Positions 45,191 to 53,703 of a stretch of DNA of 64,000 nt are shown here, piece after piece. The notes below the pieces were generated by a model. It was not told the origin of the DNA. It saw only the letters and a list, made by a program, of their open reading frames with translations, and made no database searches. The position numbers and the translations under genes are program-made. The DNA is from Flavobacteriales bacterium (GTDB taxonomy: Bacteria; Bacteroidota; Bacteroidia; Flavobacteriales_F; PHOS-HE28): the NCBI GenBank assembly GCA_016705955.1, contig JADJKO010000006.1, positions 288,734 to 352,733 on the forward strand, given 5' to 3'. Every line of letters begins with the position of its first letter. Position 1 is the first letter of the stretch.

Positions 45191-46867
45191 CTATTTCCGT
45201 GTTCCCGCAAGGATCGGAGCGTAGCCTTTCGTGGCGAACAGTTCGATGGCCTTCTTCACATAGGGGTCGGACCCCATGGCGGCTTGGGCGCGCCCGGTCT
45301 GGAAGTGATAGCGTGCCACGATCTCGTTCTTCAACGCCTCTTCGATGTCGGTGCGGAAACGAACAAGTTCCTCCGTGCGGTCGGGTGCGAGAGCGGCACG
45401 AAGTGCGGCGATCTGCGCTTGGGCATGTTCGTAGTAGCGTTCCTTCTTGGCTTTCTCCTCCAGGTCCTTCAATGCGGCCATGCTTTCGGTGTCGTAATCG
45501 AATCGTTTGTCCTTCACGAAGTCCACGAAGGCGCGGTAGATCTCATCCGTCACCACGAAGTCCGCGGCGGCACCGATCTCCGGATGCGTCAACCGGAAGT
45601 TCGTCGCGAAATCGAAGAAGAGATCCTCTTGGTAAAGGCCTCCGACCACCTTGGCCAACTCGGGCTCCACCACTTCCACATCAGGCAGGATCCCGCGCCC
45701 ATCGAAAACGGGCCGTCCGTTGCGCGTCTTGAATTCCGCAATGCTCTTTTCTTCCATCTCCACAGCCTTGCCGCTGCTATCCCGGTGGGCGTAGTCGAGT
45801 TTCTGGATGCATCGGCCGCTGGGGATGTAGTACTTGGCCACGGTGACCTTCAGTTTGCTGTTGTACAACAGGTCCTTGGTCTGTTGCACGAGCCCCTTGC
45901 CATAGGTGCGCTCACCGAGGATCACCGCGCGATCGAGATCCTGTAATGCACCGCTCACGATCTCGCTCGCGCTCGCGCTCTGGCCATCCACCAGGACCAC
46001 GAGCGGGATCTCATCGTCAAAAGGTTCGCTCAGGGTCTTGTAGGTCTTGTCCCATTCAGCGATACGACCCTTGGTCTCCACCACGGGTTCGTTCCGGGCA
46101 ACGAAAAGGTTCACGATGTTCACGGCTTCGCGCAAGAGACCGCCACCATTGCCGCGAAGGTCCACCACCATGTACGTCGCGCCCTGCTCCTTCAATTCCT
46201 TAAGCGCATTGCGCACTTCCTGGCTGGCGGTCTGTGTAAAGCTCGTGAGCCGCAGGTATCCCACATGGTTCGTCACATCGATGATGCCTTTGTAGGGCAC
46301 ATCAGGGATCTTGATCTCCTCCCGGGTGAGGTCATAATGGGTGGGTTCAGCGCCCGCCCGTTTGGTGATCACGGAAACCGAGGTGCCGCTCTGGCCCTTG
46401 AGCAACTTGCTCACTTCGTCGGTGTTCATGCCGCCGATCTTCCGGCCGTCCACCTCTACGATCTCATCACCGGCCCAGATGCCGGCCTTCATCGCGGGGA
46501 AGTTCTCGTACGGTTCGCTCACTACCACTTTGTCGCCTTTGCGTTTGATCAACGCGCCGATGCCGCCGTACTGACCTGTGGTCATGAAGCGGTAATCCTC
46601 CATGTCGCTTTCCGGGATGTACTGCGTGTACGGATCCAGCGAGGCGAGCATCGCATCGATCCCCGTCTTCATGAGCTGTCCGGGCTGCGTGTCGTCCACG
46701 TAGTACACGTTCAACTCCTTGTAGAGGTCCGTGAAGATCTCCAGGTTCTTGCTGATCTCGAAGAAGTTGTCCCCGGCAGCGATGGTGATCGCACCACCAC
46801 CGGCGATCACACCGGCGAACAACAGGTTCCTCCACATTTTCACGGAGCGTAGCTTGGACATGTTCAT
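45191..46867 (-). CDS. S41 family C-terminal processing peptidase
   Basis: A 558-residue periplasmic serine protease with an N-terminal signal/anchor helix (WRNLLFAGVIAGGGAITIAAG). The PDZ domain is at about 85-170 (YGGIGALIKR, GIWAGDEIVEVDG). The catalytic core has the nucleophilic Ser in VDGQSASASEI and the general-base Lys in RTYGKGLVQQ. It cleaves misfolded or C-terminally marked proteins. It overlaps yidD by 4 bp and belongs to the DUF4271-hemD-rnpA-yidD-S41 series. A second S41 gene lies at 60177-61811. Confidence 0.94.
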   Translation of the reverse strand: MNMSKLRSVKMWRNLLFAGVIAGGGAITIAAGDNFFEISKNLEIFTDLYKELNVYYVDDTQPGQLMKTGIDAMLASLDPYTQYIPESDMEDYRFMTTGQYGGIGALIKRKGDKVVVSEPYENFPAMKAGIWAGDEIVEVDGRKIGGMNTDEVSKLLKGQSGTSVSVITKRAGAEPTHYDLTREEIKIPDVPYKGIIDVTNHVGYLRLTSFTQTASQEVRNALKELKEQGATYMVVDLRGNGGGLLREAVNIVNLFVARNEPVVETKGRIAEWDKTYKTLSEPFDDEIPLVVLVDGQSASASEIVSGALQDLDRAVILGERTYGKGLVQQTKDLLYNSKLKVTVAKYYIPSGRCIQKLDYAHRDSSGKAVEMEEKSIAEFKTRNGRPVFDGRGILPDVEVVEPELAKVVGGLYQEDLFFDFATNFRLTHPEIGAAADFVVTDEIYRAFVDFVKDKRFDYDTESMAALKDLEEKAKKERYYEHAQAQIAALRAALAPDRTEELVRFRTDIEEALKNEIVARYHFQTGRAQAAMGSDPYVKKAIELFATKGYAPILAGTRK

Positions 46868-47103
46868 GACTTGGAAGGTGCTTCGGGAACGGGATCATGA
46901 CCATGACCGCCCCATGGGTGACAAGATAGAAAGCGCTTGAGGGTGAGCCAGCCGCCGCGCAAGGCACCGTGCCTGCGAAGAGCGAGCAGACCGTATTCGG
47001 AGCAGGTGGGTGTGTAACGGCACGAACCGGGCAGCAATGGCGAGATCGCATATCGGTACATCTGCACCAACCCGATCAACGGCCACGCTAAGATCCTACC
47101 CAT
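46864..47103 (-). CDS. yidD: Membrane protein insertion efficiency factor YidD
   Basis: 79 residues with the complete YidD signature: LVQMYRYAISPLLPGSCRYTPTCSEYG, then AxxxHGxxxGxxLxxxRxxxCHPWGGHGHDPVP. It sits at the inner face of the membrane and assists the YidC insertase. The gene overlaps rnpA by 8 bp and the S41 gene by 4 bp. Adjacency of yidD to rnpA is widely conserved in bacteria. Confidence 0.95.
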   Translation of the reverse strand: MGRILAWPLIGLVQMYRYAISPLLPGSCRYTPTCSEYGLLALRRHGALRGGWLTLKRFLSCHPWGGHGHDPVPEAPSKS

Positions 47104-47504
47104 GCTGTTGCATCCAACGTTCCAATGCCCGTGTTATTTTCATTTCAGTCTCGGCGAGGGTGATGGGGGCCTTGCCGCGGAAGATGAACAGCCACGCACA
47201 TTGCTTGCCGGTAGTGGTGAGTTGGGCGTGGAAGCGATGCTTGTTGTGACGGTATGCTTCACGCATCAATCGTTTCATCCGATTGCGATGTACGGCCAGC
47301 GGCATATTCCGCTTCGGCACCGCGAAGGCGATCTGTGCCGGAACGGCTGCGGGAAGCGGCAATGATCTTGCCGGTCAGTTTGAACGGGGCTTCATGAACA
47401 GTGCGTCCGGTGGTCACGACCTCCTGTACACGCAAGCGACCGCGAAGACGTTCTTCTTTGCTGAAGGTATGGCGCTCCACGTCCGGCGGTGGTTTGGTCG
47501 TCAT
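47096..47504 (-). pseudogene. rnpA: Ribonuclease P protein component, reading frame broken by one frameshift
   Basis: The N-terminal part (MTTKPPPDVERHTFSKEERL, then VVTTGRTVHEAPFKLTGKI) and the C-terminal part (AFAVPKRNMPLAVHRNRMKR with the RNR motif, ending ALERWMQQHG) lie in different frames that meet near 47362-47369. Removing one base there gives a 135-residue RnpA of normal length. RnpA binds RNase P RNA for tRNA 5' maturation and is normally essential, so a sequencing or assembly indel is more likely than a true pseudogene. The ATG at 47504 is preferred; a GTG at 47537 would overlap the hemD stop. It is part of the hemD-rnpA-yidD-S41 series. Confidence 0.88.
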
Positions 47505-47533
47505 GATCGGTTCGCCGGATCGACGTACCGTGA

Positions 47534-48283
47534 TCACTTCTTCTTCGCCTCGCGCTTGATGAAGAGCTCCATGGCCCCGGTCATGCTCGGCGCTTCGGGC
47601 AACGGTGCTTCCAGATCCAAACGGAAACCATTGTCACGCACGGACTTCGCGGTGGTGGGTCCGAAAGCGGCGATGATGATCCCGTTCTGCTTGAACTTCG
47701 GGAAGTTCTTCTTCAAACTCTCGATCCCGCCAGGGCTGAAGAAGACCAGCATATCATAGCTGAGGTTCTTCAAGCTGCTGAGGTCGCTTGCCACGGTGCG
47801 ATAGAACACCGCGTTGGTGTATTTCACACCAGCCCTGTCCAAGAGGTTGGGTATCTCCCTTTTCTGGATGTCGCTGCACGGCACAAGGAAGCGTTCGTCC
47901 TTGTGCTTCTTGATCACATCCATCAGGTCCAGGAAGGTCTGCTTGCCGATGAAGACCTTCCGTTTTCGATAGACGATGTACTTCTGCACGTAGTACGCCA
48001 CTGACTCCGATACGCAGAAGTACTTCATGCTCTCCGGCACCGTGAGCCGCAACTCCTTGCACATCCGGAAGAAGTGATCCACGGCATTCCGGCTCGTGAG
48101 CACGATCGCCGAATGATCCATGATGTTGATCCGCTCCTGCCGGAAATCCTGCCCGGGCACCGCTTCCACATTGATGAATGCGTGGAAGTCGATCTTCAGG
48201 TTGTACTTCCGGGCCAACTCATGATAGGGCGACTTCTCGTCCGTGGGAGCTGGCTGCGACACGAGGATGGTCTTGATCTTCAA
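47534..48283 (-). CDS. hemD: Uroporphyrinogen-III synthase
   Basis: 249 residues from a TTG at 48283, 11 bp after the DUF4271 stop; no ATG is available at the right place and the N-terminus LKIKTILVSQPAPTDEKSPY aligns with what I know of Bacteroidota HemD. It closes the tetrapyrrole ring from hydroxymethylbilane for heme and siroheme. Conserved stretches are DHSAIVLTSRNAVDHFFRM, FFSPGGIESL and FGPTTAKSVRDNG. It overlaps or abuts its neighbours on the same strand. Confidence 0.9.
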   Translation of the reverse strand: MKIKTILVSQPAPTDEKSPYHELARKYNLKIDFHAFINVEAVPGQDFRQERINIMDHSAIVLTSRNAVDHFFRMCKELRLTVPESMKYFCVSESVAYYVQKYIVYRKRKVFIGKQTFLDLMDVIKKHKDERFLVPCSDIQKREIPNLLDRAGVKYTNAVFYRTVASDLSSLKNLSYDMLVFFSPGGIESLKKNFPKFKQNGIIIAAFGPTTAKSVRDNGFRLDLEAPLPEAPSMTGAMELFIKREAKKK

Positions 48284-48294
48284 GGCCGGTCGGC

Positions 48295-48969
48295 TTAAGT
48301 GGGAGAGGTCGGGTGGATCGTGAACCAGAGACCGTTGATCGCGAGTAACAACGGCGCGATCTCGGAGGCGCAAAGGTAAATGATTATGTAGCCCAGCGGG
48401 ACCCCCTGACCCACCCCGATCCAAGCGCCTCGCAGCCAACGGTAGAGAAGTTGCAGGCCAACGATGATCGTTCCGGCGAGCAGCAGACCCGCGCGCCATT
48501 CGGGTTTGTACGCGATCAACGCCACGATCGGGAAGAGTGCGATGCCCAGAGAGGTGAACAGCAGGGTGCCCGAATAGAGGTACTCATTCGTTCCGCCATC
48601 ACTCCGGGTCAACAGGGAAACGATGCCCAGGAGCACGCCTTGTGCAGCAAGGAGTAACACGATACCGATCAAGAGGATGTAGTACGACGGGGGATGCTGT
48701 ATGCCCTGCCATTTCGCAGCCTGCCAGAGGAAAAGGGAGACCACAATAGCCGACACCGCCAATAACCCAAGGACACTCCGGTCGCGCAGATCCACCTCCT
48801 CGCGCAAGGTCTGCTTGCCGATGCGCATGCGAAATACGGATTGTCGGAGTACACGCCATTTACGTGGTGACCCCACGTTGATCGTGGCCAGCACGAGCAG
48901 GCATCCGATCAATACCCAGGTGATCCAATCCGCGGACAATGGATCGCTTGCGCGTGGCAATCCCTCCAT
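48295..48969 (-). CDS. DUF4271 integral membrane protein
   Basis: 224 residues from the ATG at 48969 with six to seven hydrophobic helices (WVLIGCLLVLATINV, SVLGLLAVSAIVVSLFLW, YYILLIGIVLLLAAQGVLL and further). The position directly before hemD is the usual place of DUF4271 in Bacteroidota. Its function is unknown. The promoter box TATTTTCG is only five bases before the ATG, and a divergent promoter for the acyl-CoA dehydrogenase lies 31 bp further on. Confidence 0.85.
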   Translation of the reverse strand: MEGLPRASDPLSADWITWVLIGCLLVLATINVGSPRKWRVLRQSVFRMRIGKQTLREEVDLRDRSVLGLLAVSAIVVSLFLWQAAKWQGIQHPPSYYILLIGIVLLLAAQGVLLGIVSLLTRSDGGTNEYLYSGTLLFTSLGIALFPIVALIAYKPEWRAGLLLAGTIIVGLQLLYRWLRGAWIGVGQGVPLGYIIIYLCASEIAPLLLAINGLWFTIHPTSPT

Positions 48970-48974
48970 GGCCG

Positions 48975-48982
48975 CGAAAATA
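48975..48982 (-). promoter_or_regulatory. -7 box TATTTTCG, leaderless spacing
   Basis: Five bases separate the box from the DUF4271 ATG on the minus strand. Confidence 0.5.
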
Positions 48983-49013
48983 GCCGTGTGGGAAGCACCC
49001 GGGCCGGGTATTC

Positions 49014-49021
49014 TAATTTCG
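49014..49021 (+). promoter_or_regulatory. -7 box TAATTTCG
   Basis: It lies 26 nt before the acyl-CoA dehydrogenase ATG and back to back with the DUF4271 promoter. Confidence 0.45.
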
Positions 49022-49047
49022 CCGCCCCGGAACAGCCGGACGAACCT

Positions 49048-50262
49048 ATGAGCACCAGCACTGCCGCCCCGAAGAAAGCCGCCACGGACCTGTTCCAAAG
49101 CCATGACCACTACTTGATGGACGAACTGCTCACGGAGGAGCATAAGCTGATCCGCGATACAGCGCGGAAGTATGTGAGCAAACACTTGAAGCCGATCATC
49201 GAGGAGAGCTTCGAGAAGGCCGAGTTCCATCCGGAGATCATTCCTGGTCTTGCGGAGATCGGTGCGTTCGGGCCGATGGTGCCGACCGAATACGGGGGTA
49301 TGGGTCTGGACCAGATCAGCTATGGGCTGATCATGCAGGAGATCGAGCGCGTGGATAGTGGACTGCGTAGTCTGTGTAGCGTACAAGGCTCGCTGGTGAT
49401 GTACCCGATCTGGAAGTACGGCAGCGAGGAACAGAAGAAGAAGTGGTTGCCACTACTTGCCCAAGGGAAGAAGATCGGTTGTTTCGGATTGACCGAACCC
49501 GATCACGGAAGCAACCCAAGCGGCATGGTGACGACCTTCCAGGACAAGGGCGACCACTATCTCCTGAACGGCGCCAAGATGTGGATCAGCAACAGCCCGA
49601 TCGCGGACATCGCGGTGGTGTGGGCGAAGGCGGAGAACACGGAAGGCAGGATCCATGGATTGATCGTGGAGCGCGGAATGGAAGGATTCACCACACCCAC
49701 CACGCACGGCAAACTATCCCTGCGTGCCAGCCCGACCGGTGAATTGGTCTTTGACAATGTGAAGGTTCCGAAAGCCAACCTCTTGCCGAACAAGAGCGGG
49801 CTTGGTGCGCCGCTCGGCTGCTTGGACAGCGCGCGTTATGGCATCGCTTGGGGTACGCTCGGCGTGGCCATGGAGTGTTACGATACCGCACTTCGGTACT
49901 CCAAACAACGCATCCAGTTCGGCAAACCGATCGGCGGCTTTCAATTAACGCAGAAGAAGCTTGCCGAGATGATCACCGAGATCACCAAAGCACAACTGCT
50001 CACATGGCGCTTGGGTGTGTTGCGCAATGAAGGCCGTGCGACTACGGCGCAGATCAGCATGGCGAAGCGGAACAACGTACACCTGGCGTTGACCGTGGCT
50101 CGCGAGGCACGGCAGATCCTTGGCGGCATGGGGATCACGAACGAATACCCGATCATGCGCCATATGATGAACCTGGAAAGTGTGGTGACCTACGAAGGCA
50201 CGCACGATATCCACCTGTTGATCACCGGTGCCGAGGTGACCGGCATCCCGGCGTTCAAATAG
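49048..50262 (+). CDS. Acyl-CoA dehydrogenase, glutaryl-CoA dehydrogenase-like
   Basis: 404 residues from the ATG at 49048. It is a flavoprotein of the acyl-CoA dehydrogenase fold: helical N-terminal domain, beta domain (GCFGLTEPDHGSNPSGM) and helical C-terminal domain. The stretch ERVDSGLRSLCSVQGSLVM and the ending YEGTHDIHLLITGAEVTGIPAF, with the catalytic Glu in YEGT, are closest to glutaryl-CoA dehydrogenases, which oxidise and decarboxylate glutaryl-CoA to crotonyl-CoA in lysine and tryptophan breakdown. Exact substrate is inference. The gene stands alone, between DUF4271 (divergent) and a convergent small gene. Confidence 0.9.
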   Translation: MSTSTAAPKKAATDLFQSHDHYLMDELLTEEHKLIRDTARKYVSKHLKPIIEESFEKAEFHPEIIPGLAEIGAFGPMVPTEYGGMGLDQISYGLIMQEIERVDSGLRSLCSVQGSLVMYPIWKYGSEEQKKKWLPLLAQGKKIGCFGLTEPDHGSNPSGMVTTFQDKGDHYLLNGAKMWISNSPIADIAVVWAKAENTEGRIHGLIVERGMEGFTTPTTHGKLSLRASPTGELVFDNVKVPKANLLPNKSGLGAPLGCLDSARYGIAWGTLGVAMECYDTALRYSKQRIQFGKPIGGFQLTQKKLAEMITEITKAQLLTWRLGVLRNEGRATTAQISMAKRNNVHLALTVAREARQILGGMGITNEYPIMRHMMNLESVVTYEGTHDIHLLITGAEVTGIPAFK

Positions 50263-50265
50263 GAT

Positions 50266-50679
50266 TCACACTTCCGTTACCCGCTCCGTCAAGGATGCCT
50301 TGAGCCACTTCAGCGCTTCAGGGGTCGCATCGAATACGCACACGGGAAAGATCTGAGGGTACCAGTTGAAGTAGAACTTCGACACACTGTGCATTTGCGC
50401 GCCCTCCGCCACGATCGCCAACGCGTGGATCAGGCGCTTATTCCGTTGCCCGGTGAAGTGATCGACGTTCGTAGCGGATGGATCCACCGGGACCTCAAAG
50501 GGGATCACCACCATGACCGCGCAGGGTTCCTTTCCGCACAATTTGTCGCGCACCTTGGTCACATCGCGGAGTGTGGAGATGTTGAACCTCGCGGTGGAGT
50601 GGAAGCGTTGTTCCAATAACCGTGGTGCTAGGAAGGTGAACGTACAATGGTCGATGGTGGTCGTGACGGGTTGCTCCAT
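50266..50679 (-). CDS. STAS/SEC14-like (DUF7793-type) hypothetical protein, second copy
   Basis: 137 residues from the ATG at 50679, soluble and without signal peptide. The final part (KFYFNWYPQIFPVCVFDATPEALKWLKASL) parallels the ending of the protein at 27327-27728, and the overall length and order of hydrophobic blocks match. It is a distant paralogue with unknown function. It lies 128 bp beyond the radA stop on the same strand and 3 bp from the convergent acyl-CoA dehydrogenase stop. Confidence 0.6.
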   Translation of the reverse strand: MEQPVTTTIDHCTFTFLAPRLLEQRFHSTARFNISTLRDVTKVRDKLCGKEPCAVMVVIPFEVPVDPSATNVDHFTGQRNKRLIHALAIVAEGAQMHSVSKFYFNWYPQIFPVCVFDATPEALKWLKASLTERVTEV

Positions 50680-50807
50680 TCGGTCGCCTTGTTGTCCTTC
50701 CACAGAGTGGTTCCCATCCACCCGGAACACGACGCAGGTTGGTGTCGATGACCGGTTGGGTCAATGACGTGACCGACCGAAAATGGTTGGCTCATCGAAC
50801 CGATCCC

Positions 50808-52190
50808 TCAACCGAAGAGACGCGCGAGAACGTCCTCGACGCGCGCAACACTAACCACCTCAATCCCCTTCGTCGGCGCGAGGCCTTTTGTTCCCGCAGG
50901 AAGAATGATCCGCGCGAAACCCAATTTGGCAGCTTCTGCGATCCGTTGATCCGTGCGTGCCACCGGACGCACTTCGCCGGTAAGTCCCACTTCACCACAC
51001 AAGGCGGTATCCATCGGGACAGCGATATCCACGTTGCTGCTGAGTACGGCACACACCACCGCAAGGTCCATAGCTGGTTCCTCCACACGAAAGCCACCCG
51101 CGAGATTGAGGAAGACATCCTTCTGGCCCAACCGGAAGCCGCATCGTTTTTCGAGGACGGCGAGCAACATGTTCAATCGCCGCAGATCGAAACCGGTGGA
51201 ACTGCGCTGGGGCGTTCCATACACCGCGCTGCTCACCAACGCCTGTACTTCCACCAGAAGTGGGCGCATGCCTTCGAGCGTGGCGGCCACCACCACACCA
51301 CTGGGTCGTTCACGTCGATCACCGAGCAGGACCTGGCTCGGGTCCTCCACGATGTCCAATCCGCTCCCGCGCATTTCGTAGATGCCCAACTCGTTGGTAC
51401 TCCCGAAACGGTTCTTCAATGGCCGTAACAAGCGGTAGGCATGATCGCGATCGCCTTCGAACTGCAACACGCAATCCACCATGTGCTCCAACACCTTGGG
51501 GCCTGCGATCGCACCATCCTTGGTGATGTGCCCGATGAGCACCATGGGGATCCCGGTGGCCTTGGCATAGCGCATCAGTTCAGCGGTGCATTCGCGCACT
51601 TGCCCTACGCTGCCAGGACTGGCTTCCAGTGAAGCGGTATGCAGGGTTTGCACACTATCGATCACCACTAGCGCAGGACGCAGCGCTTCGATATGCTTGA
51701 GGATGTTCTGCGTATTCGTCTCTGTGAGGATGAAGCAATCGCTGCCGCCCAAGAGTCCTTCACCGGCGCTCTTCTGTAAACGCTCCGCCCGCATGCGCAC
51801 TTGGTGTTCACTTTCCTCACCGGAAACATACAGCGTCTTGAAGTGCGGGTTCCGCAATGCGGTTTGCAGCAACAAGGTGCTCTTGCCGATACCTGGTTCA
51901 CCGCCGATCAGCGTGATGCTGCCCGGTACAAGGCCACCGCCAAGAACCCGGGAAAGCTCGCTGTCGGTCAGTGGGATCCTCGGATCGTCCTGCTCAGGGA
52001 TATCCGAAATGGCGACGGGTGAGGGGGTCTTGGAGCGGGTGCTTGATGGCGCGCCTCGTTTCTCCACCACGCGATCCAACACCTCCTCGACCAAGGTGTT
52101 CCACGCATGGCATTGTTTGCATTGCCCGAGCCATTGCGGATGGCTGGTGCCGCACTGCTGACAAACGAAATGGGAGCGGACCTTAGCCAC
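50808..52190 (-). CDS. radA: DNA repair protein RadA
   Basis: 460 residues from a GTG at 52190, giving the typical start (M)AKVRSHFVCQQCG; the gene overlaps the rfaE2 stop by 8 bp. It has an N-terminal zinc finger (CQQC and CKQC), a RecA-like ATPase with Walker A GEPGIGKST, the RadA-specific KNRFGST motif and a C-terminal Lon-protease-like domain (GGFRVEEPAMDLAVVCAVLSS). RadA drives branch migration during recombinational repair. It is the last gene of the panC-UPF0104-rfaE2-radA operon. Confidence 0.96.
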   Translation of the reverse strand: MAKVRSHFVCQQCGTSHPQWLGQCKQCHAWNTLVEEVLDRVVEKRGAPSSTRSKTPSPVAISDIPEQDDPRIPLTDSELSRVLGGGLVPGSITLIGGEPGIGKSTLLLQTALRNPHFKTLYVSGEESEHQVRMRAERLQKSAGEGLLGGSDCFILTETNTQNILKHIEALRPALVVIDSVQTLHTASLEASPGSVGQVRECTAELMRYAKATGIPMVLIGHITKDGAIAGPKVLEHMVDCVLQFEGDRDHAYRLLRPLKNRFGSTNELGIYEMRGSGLDIVEDPSQVLLGDRRERPSGVVVAATLEGMRPLLVEVQALVSSAVYGTPQRSSTGFDLRRLNMLLAVLEKRCGFRLGQKDVFLNLAGGFRVEEPAMDLAVVCAVLSSNVDIAVPMDTALCGEVGLTGEVRPVARTDQRIAEAAKLGFARIILPAGTKGLAPTKGIEVVSVARVEDVLARLFG

Positions 52191-52686
52191 GGCGGATCCT
52201 CTCCACGAGTGCTGTTGTGGAGAAACCATCCACGGTCTTCAGGCTGCGGACATCGCCACCGTTCGCGCGCACAACCTTGGCGCCCACGATCCGATCCTCG
52301 GTCCAGTCACCACCTTTCACGAGCACGTCGGGTGCAAGTGCGGTGATCAACTCAAGCGGGGTATCCTCCTCGAAGATCACCACGGCATCCACGAAGCGCA
52401 TTGCGGACAGGACCTTCGCCCGGCTGTCCTGGTCATTCAACGGGCGGTCTGCACCCTTCTCCAATCGCTTCACACTGGCATCGCTGTTCACGCCGATCAC
52501 GAGGCGATCTCCTAAGGCCGCGGCCTCTTGGAGGTATTCCACATGACCGCGATGCAGAATGTCGAAGCATCCGTTGGTGAACACGATCCGGTCGCCCTTC
52601 ATACGCCAGATGTTGCACAACCGCTCGGCGTTCACTCGATCCACGACACGTTTGTCCGTTACTATGGGTGCTTCAGCGGTACTCAT
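52183..52686 (-). CDS. rfaE2: D-glycero-beta-D-manno-heptose 1-phosphate adenylyltransferase
   Basis: 167 residues from the ATG at 52686. It is the stand-alone C-terminal (cytidylyltransferase-like) half of HldE: the nucleotide-binding motif FTNGCFDILHRGHVEYLQEA (residues about 35-54), VIGVNSDASVKRLEKG and TVDGFSTTALVERI at the end. It makes ADP-heptose for the LPS inner core and so supplies the GT9 enzyme at 42.6 kb. The kinase half of HldE is not in this window. Confidence 0.94.
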   Translation of the reverse strand: MSTAEAPIVTDKRVVDRVNAERLCNIWRMKGDRIVFTNGCFDILHRGHVEYLQEAAALGDRLVIGVNSDASVKRLEKGADRPLNDQDSRAKVLSAMRFVDAVVIFEEDTPLELITALAPDVLVKGGDWTEDRIVGAKVVRANGGDVRSLKTVDGFSTTALVERIRRG

Positions 52687-53703
52687 GTGGAAGGAGTTCG
52701 TTTCAAGGCTGTCAAAAGTAACGAGACGCCACCCAGCACGATGATCATCACCATCTGCGCAGCCCACAGAAGCCAACCCATGGCGAGCGCATCAGGTCGG
52801 AGCAAGTCCACCACCATCCGGAGCAGGCATGTACACCCCAACGATGAGTGCGACGAAAGCCGGGTATACCCCGATCCCGCCCTGTACCAGGATGATCCCG
52901 ATCGCGCCGGCGATGAAGCCCGCTAGGATCCCTGCGAATGGTACGTCCACCATGCTCGGGAGGCAATAGAAGCCGACCTGGAACATCCCGAGGTAGGAAG
53001 CCCAGATCAGTAGGGTGTGCAGGATGAACAGTCCTTTCTTCCGGGTCAGGAAGACGGTGCGCAGGCCTTCCATGAAACCACGGATCAGATCCATGACCCT
53101 TGATCGCAGTGCCGGCCGGGTGACCAGGAGATAGACCCCTGCGAGAAGAGCCAACGCCACGCCCAAAGCGATCCACAGACCCCAACCACCGCTGCTCTCC
53201 GCGCTCACTGTCTGTTCCGAGCGGAACTGTTCGATCCGCGTCCGGAAGAGGTCGAGTTTGTCCAACTGCATGAGCATAGCGAGGACGCCCAGAAGTCCAA
53301 GCACGACCATGTCCACCACACGTTCCGCCATGATCGTTCCGAAGCCTTTGTCGAAGGGCACCTGCTCCACCCTGTAAAGTGATGCAGCGCGGCTTGCTTC
53401 CCCGGCCCGTGGAATGAACATGTTCACGAAGTAGCCGATCATCACAGCGTGGTAACAGCTCCAGAAACCCGGCTTGTACCCAAGGGGGTCCAGCAGGTAG
53501 CGCCACCGCCAACCACGACTGACGTGCGCGAACCATCCGATCACAATTGCAAGAGCCAGCCAGCCGAGATCAGCAGCACGGAACGCGGTGAACAGTTCAA
53601 CCCGCTGTGCTGTGCTCAGATCGCTGTATTGCTTGTGGATCAACCAGACACCGATCGCCAGTGGCACCAGGATCTTCAGCGCATTGACCAGTGCCTTCTT
53701 CAT
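52683..53703 (-). CDS. UPF0104/lysylphosphatidylglycerol synthase-type flippase-like membrane protein, frameshifted near the 3' end
   Basis: The frame from the ATG at 53703 encodes 303 residues with about eight membrane helices of the LPG_synthase_TM/UPF0104 family (WLALAIVIGWFAHVSRGWRWRYLL, GYFVNMFIPRAGEASRAASL, IAGAIGIILVQGGIGVYPAF) and stops at 52792. Just beyond, another frame continues ALAMGWLLWAAQMVMIIVL, the expected final helix, and ends at 52683 with an ATGA overlap onto rfaE2. One extra base near 52794-52797 explains this; the restored protein has 339 residues. Its start overlaps the panC stop (ATGA). Likely role: lipid handling in the inner membrane. Confidence 0.85.
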
